DNA of 9,693 nt from an uncultured Roseburia sp. (GTDB taxonomy: Bacteria > Bacillota > Clostridia > Lachnospirales > Lachnospiraceae): assembly GCA_947564765.1 (NCBI GenBank), contig CANODN010000056.1:1-9693 (forward strand), written 5' to 3'. Below the pieces are notes generated by a model. It saw nothing but the letters and a program-made list of their open reading frames with translations. It had not been told where the DNA came from and did no database searches. This document shows positions 7,567 through 9,693 of this stretch, in pieces; position 1 is the first letter of the stretch; each line of letters begins with the position of its first letter. Made by a program: the position numbers and the translations under genes.

Positions 7567-7723
7567 AAACTTCCTTATTTATCATAGATTCTTTAAAAAC
7601 GTATGAACAAAAAGCCTGTCACATTCTTCTCTCAAAAATTTCTTTTCCTTATATCATTTTTCCAATAAACATGGTAAAATCAAAATATACAAAAATCTCA
7701 AAACCATATCGGGAGGAAGAAAG
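7567..7723. promoter_or_regulatory. Divergent intergenic region of the element
   Basis: This AT-rich 157-bp region separates the two divergent transcripts of the element and should hold both internal promoters. On the plus strand TGGTAAAAT (7672-7680) looks like an extended -10 for the hydrolase, with no good -35. On the minus strand TATGAT (7581-7586) preceded by TTGTTC at 18 nt is a weak candidate, but it lies very close to the ribosome binding site. No clear operator palindrome is seen. Confidence 0.35.
7712..7717 (+). promoter_or_regulatory. Ribosome binding site of the NlpC/P60 gene
   Basis: GGAGGA lies 6 nt upstream of the ATG at 7724. It is a strong site and fixes the start of the cargo gene. 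Confidence 0.8.
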
Positions 7724-8863
7724 ATGAAAAAGAACGGAGAACACAGAAGAAAAAATTTATTTGTATCAGCGCTTTGTTTTTGTATCCTATGTGCTTCTGG
7801 AATTTATTTCGGGGGAATGTCTGTCAATGCAGCAGAAACGCCCCTATATGAAGCTGTTGAGAAGGGAAATACAAAAACTGCTTTAGATATGACAAATGTA
7901 ACGCTGAATCAGACCAGTGTAACAGGATATCTGGTTCCGACCTACACCTATGGTAAAACCGTATATTACGGAAATGCAGAATTTGACATTACCGTAAACA
8001 GTCCGGTCGTATTGGACGAAGATACGTCCGACATAAACCTGACCTGCAAAAGCTCCAACAAAAATGTACGGGCATCTGCATCTCTTTCCAAAAATATACT
8101 GCATTTGCAGGTTCACGGAAACAAAAAATGCTCTACAACACTGACCATTGGTATTGCAGGAAAGAATTTTCCGATTGCAGTTTCCTTAAAAACAGTAAAA
8201 ATTTCATCCAATTCGCTTCTGTTGGAAAAGGGAAAAACCAAAAAATTAAAAATCAAAGGCTGTTCCAAGGGCATTGAATGGTCCTCCTCTAATAAAAAAA
8301 TTGCCACCGTCTCCAAAAAAGGAGTTGTAAAAGGGAAAAAAATAGGAAATGTGGTCATCACCGCTAAAATAAACGGAAAGCCCATCGGCTGCGCCGTATC
8401 TGTCACAACAAATAAATTAAAAAAAGTATGCCAGAGAGCAACCTACATCGGAACCCATTGGACCTACAGCCAGGCCAAACGGACACAGCCCGGTTATTAT
8501 GACTGCAGCGCACTGGTATGGAAAGCGTATATAGAATGTGCAGGATTTTCCTTTGGAAACGCAAATTATCCGGGAACAAGCGCTTCCGAATCTGCATGGT
8601 GCAAAGCAAATAATCGGATTCTCAAGGGCGGTTATACATATAAAAAGGTCCAGAAAATGAAATTAAATCCGGGAGATCTTGTATTCAAATCTACGGATTT
8701 AAAAAATCCCTACAATACCACCTATCATGTAGAAATGTTTACCGGCTACACCTGCCTTGGATATGACAGCAAGGGAAAACCCATTGTCACCTCTCTCTGG
8801 GCATCCAGAAGCGCCGGTTACGGTGCAGCGAACGGTTCCCTGCTGGCAAGACCGATGAAATAA
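7724..8863 (+). CDS. Secreted NlpC/P60 cell-wall endopeptidase with BIG2 (Ig-like) domain; cargo of the element
   Basis: The 379-residue product begins with a signal peptide: a basic MKKNGEHRRK start, a hydrophobic core, and likely cleavage after VNA at residue 36. Residues ~40-155 are beta-rich and not assigned. Residues ~155-227 form a bacterial Ig-like BIG2 domain (VKISSNSLLLEKGKTKKL, IEWSSSNKKIATVSKKGVV, GNVVITAKINGK). Residues ~235-379 form an NlpC/P60 cysteine peptidase: Cys261 in YYDCSALVW, GDLVF at 317-321, and His335 in YHVEMFTG. NlpC/P60 enzymes usually cut the D-Glu/diamino-acid bond of peptidoglycan stems, outside the membrane; the cut made here is not determinable. It is transcribed opposite to the recombinase and to the interrupted gene, and its stop lies 13 nt from the right att core. 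It is rich in lysine AAA codons. It is the only non-recombination cargo and is itself a wall hydrolase inside a wall-hydrolase gene. Confidence 0.87.
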   Translation: MKKNGEHRRKNLFVSALCFCILCASGIYFGGMSVNAAETPLYEAVEKGNTKTALDMTNVTLNQTSVTGYLVPTYTYGKTVYYGNAEFDITVNSPVVLDEDTSDINLTCKSSNKNVRASASLSKNILHLQVHGNKKCSTTLTIGIAGKNFPIAVSLKTVKISSNSLLLEKGKTKKLKIKGCSKGIEWSSSNKKIATVSKKGVVKGKKIGNVVITAKINGKPIGCAVSVTTNKLKKVCQRATYIGTHWTYSQAKRTQPGYYDCSALVWKAYIECAGFSFGNANYPGTSASESAWCKANNRILKGGYTYKKVQKMKLNPGDLVFKSTDLKNPYNTTYHVEMFTGYTCLGYDSKGKPIVTSLWASRSAGYGAANGSLLARPMK

Positions 8864-9593
8864 GGAATGACCCTCCATTCCGGTACCACTCCGTATATAC
8901 CCTGTTTAAAGTAAATGACATAATTGCAAGAATATTTGCTCTTAATGTCGCATCCGGCCAGGTTGCATAAATCTCGCTGGATGCGACATTTTTAATATAA
9001 TCCTTGTAAGTAACATAGTAATCCCTTGCGGTACTGTCCGAAGGCGCTCCATCGTGTACCACCACATATTCCGGCACCACCACACGGCTTAAAACAATTT
9101 CTCCCGTTTCCTCCAATGGTTTGATTTCATCTTCCGGAATTTTAGAGGGGAAATTACCGAATAATGTATTTGCCGGAATTACAATATTATCTACCGGATT
9201 GATATCCGATTCCTCCGGAACCAGCCGTACTCTCTGCACAGAGGTCTCACCGGGCAGCACCTGAATACCGGAAACATTCACCGGAATAAATCCTTTTGCC
9301 GTTACCTGAATGGTATATTCTGCATAGGGCTGCTGCTCGGAAGGCTCCATACTGTACTCTAACGGCGGCGTTCGAAGCTCAATCCGCTCTGTCTGACCGG
9401 AAGAATTTGTGGAAACCTCTTCGATCGCACCTTCCGGATCTCCTGTATAAGAAATCGCAACCTGTGCATCCTCAATGGGAAGTCTTCCCGAAGGCGTCTC
9501 CACATTAACCTGCAGACCTCCTTCATCTGTTGTGTCGTTCTGCAGATATCTGATATTTTGTCTGTCCTCTTTTCGTTGATTTTTTGAAAGCAT
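8787..9593 (-). CDS. sleC: SleC-like spore cortex-lytic enzyme, N-terminal fragment (interrupted gene)
   Basis: Native codons 1-239 run from the ATG at 9593 to 8877; the frame then continues 29 codons into the element, antisense to the cargo gene, and stops at 8787. Clostridial SleC is a pro-enzyme that degrades spore cortex peptidoglycan at germination. Residues ~25-125 are the SleC-type N-terminal beta domain (GGLQVNV, STNSSGQTERIEL, PPLEYSMEP, GFIPVNVSGIQV). Residues from ~165 open a SpoIID-like domain: VVVPEYVVVHDGAP, YKDYIKNVASSEIYATWP with likely catalytic Glu207, and TLRANILAIMSFTLNRVYTEWYRN. The break falls just after that helix, so the fragment lacks the rest of the catalytic fold and the peptidoglycan-binding domain. 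The start is uncertain: only a weak GTGGA precedes it, and AAGGAGGT lies inside the coding region near codon 24. There is no classical signal peptide, as in other SleC-type proteins. A relative with another role in the wall is possible. Confidence 0.82.
   Translation of the reverse strand: MLSKNQRKEDRQNIRYLQNDTTDEGGLQVNVETPSGRLPIEDAQVAISYTGDPEGAIEEVSTNSSGQTERIELRTPPLEYSMEPSEQQPYAEYTIQVTAKGFIPVNVSGIQVLPGETSVQRVRLVPEESDINPVDNIVIPANTLFGNFPSKIPEDEIKPLEETGEIVLSRVVVPEYVVVHDGAPSDSTARDYYVTYKDYIKNVASSEIYATWPDATLRANILAIMSFTLNRVYTEWYRNGGSFLISSVLPAGNRSLHRNRRFWMPRER
8864..8881. repeat. Inverted repeat overlapping the right attachment core
   Basis: GGAATG (8864-8869) and CATTCC (8876-8881) are separated by 6 nt, directly after the stop of the NlpC/P60 gene. 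The right arm overlaps the att core. It repeats the GGAAT/ATTCC half-site also seen at the left end. It may be a recombinase half-site or a weak hairpin. No T-tract follows, so it is not a convincing terminator. Confidence 0.45.
8877..8887. repeat. Attachment-site core, right end of element (sleC N-terminal side)
   Basis: This is the second copy of ATTCCGGTACC, in the same orientation as 5719-5729. On the minus strand it encodes Y-R-N (TAC CGG AAT) of the sleC-like gene, preceded by GTG-rich YTEW codons. Host sequence lies at 8888 and beyond, element sequence below 8877. Confidence 0.85.
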
Positions 9594-9693
9594 TTCAATC
9601 AGTCCACTTTTTGTTTGCTATTGCAGGCATGAGTTGTAAATACGCTCTTCTGAAAAGGACAAACAAACAATTTGCTGCGGAGCGGATAAAAAA

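Larger units (their letters stand above)
5719..8887. mobile_element. 3.16-kb serine-recombinase element inserted in a sleC-like gene (skin-like intervening element)
   Basis: The element is bounded by the 11-bp direct repeat ATTCCGGTACC; excision between the copies removes 3158 bp. Removing it joins codon 239 (N of YTEWYRN) to codon 240 (K of KGYDF) in frame and rebuilds a 430-codon gene, which defines the ends independently of the repeats. Contents are three genes: the large serine recombinase and a 56-aa coupled ORF on the minus strand, in the same direction as the target gene, and one divergent NlpC/P60 hydrolase on the plus strand. There are no phage structural, conjugation or replication genes and no IS transposase. 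The coding density is very high: the recombinase stop lies in the left core, and the cargo stop is 13 nt from the right core. Known relatives in design are skin in sigK and other intervening elements of sporulation genes that are excised in the mother cell. Whether this one excises is not visible. Confidence 0.88.

Noticed and set aside
9508..9525. Strong AAGGAGGT inside the sleC-like 5' end as the true start signal
   Set aside because: The nearest in-frame start codon (GTG) is 12 nt away and would remove the conserved first strand GLQVNV. I kept the ATG at 9593 but note the start as uncertain.
1..9693. CRISPR arrays, tRNA or rRNA genes, IS transposases
   Set aside because: No regularly spaced repeats, no tRNA-like cloverleaf or rRNA sequence, and no transposase reading frame were seen. 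The only mobile signature is the serine-recombinase element.

Overview
The window looks like a chromosomal stretch of a spore-forming, low-to-moderate GC Bacillota, most likely Lachnospiraceae. The assignment is by family resemblance: a secreted DUF1002 protein, a RecJ with a DYDIDG motif, a SleC-type spore-cortex hydrolase, purine-rich ribosome binding sites and AT-rich intergenic regions. No database search was possible.

Layout. (1) Positions 2-721, plus strand: the 3' part of a gene for a membrane protein with a cytosolic-looking C-terminal domain; its start lies outside the window. (2) Positions 865-2073, minus: a secreted DUF1002 protein, ended by a strong hairpin-plus-T-tract terminator at 759-801. 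(3) Positions 2273-3211 and 3286-5010, minus: recJ followed by an alpha/beta hydrolase of the monoacylglycerol lipase type, probably one operon. A 27-bp near-perfect direct repeat covers the hydrolase ribosome binding site. (4) Positions 5143-9593, minus: one spore-cortex-lytic-enzyme gene (SleC-like) cut into two pieces by a 3.16-kb element.

The main discovery is that element. It is bounded by an 11-bp direct repeat, ATTCCGGTACC, at 5719-5729 and 8877-8887. Joining the two repeats restores one uninterrupted 430-codon frame through the conserved SpoIID-like domain (YTEWYRN joined to KGYDF). The element carries a large serine recombinase (560 aa), a 56-aa ORF overlapping its start by ATGA, and one divergent gene for a secreted NlpC/P60 cell-wall hydrolase. 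This is the architecture of sporulation intervening elements such as skin in sigK: a serine recombinase inside a sporulation or germination gene, with precise excision restoring the gene. Here it is very compact. The recombinase stop codon is completed by host DNA across the attachment core, so the recombinase C-terminus would differ between the integrated and circular forms.

How the parts may work together (inference): the recombinase lies in the same direction as sleC. Transcription from the sleC promoter could therefore run through the element, antisense to the cargo, and raise recombinase expression when sleC is switched on. Excision in the terminal mother cell would then allow full-length enzyme without loss from the germ line. 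The alternative is that the element is an ordinary small integrative element that has inactivated this gene. Excision PCR during sporulation would separate the two.
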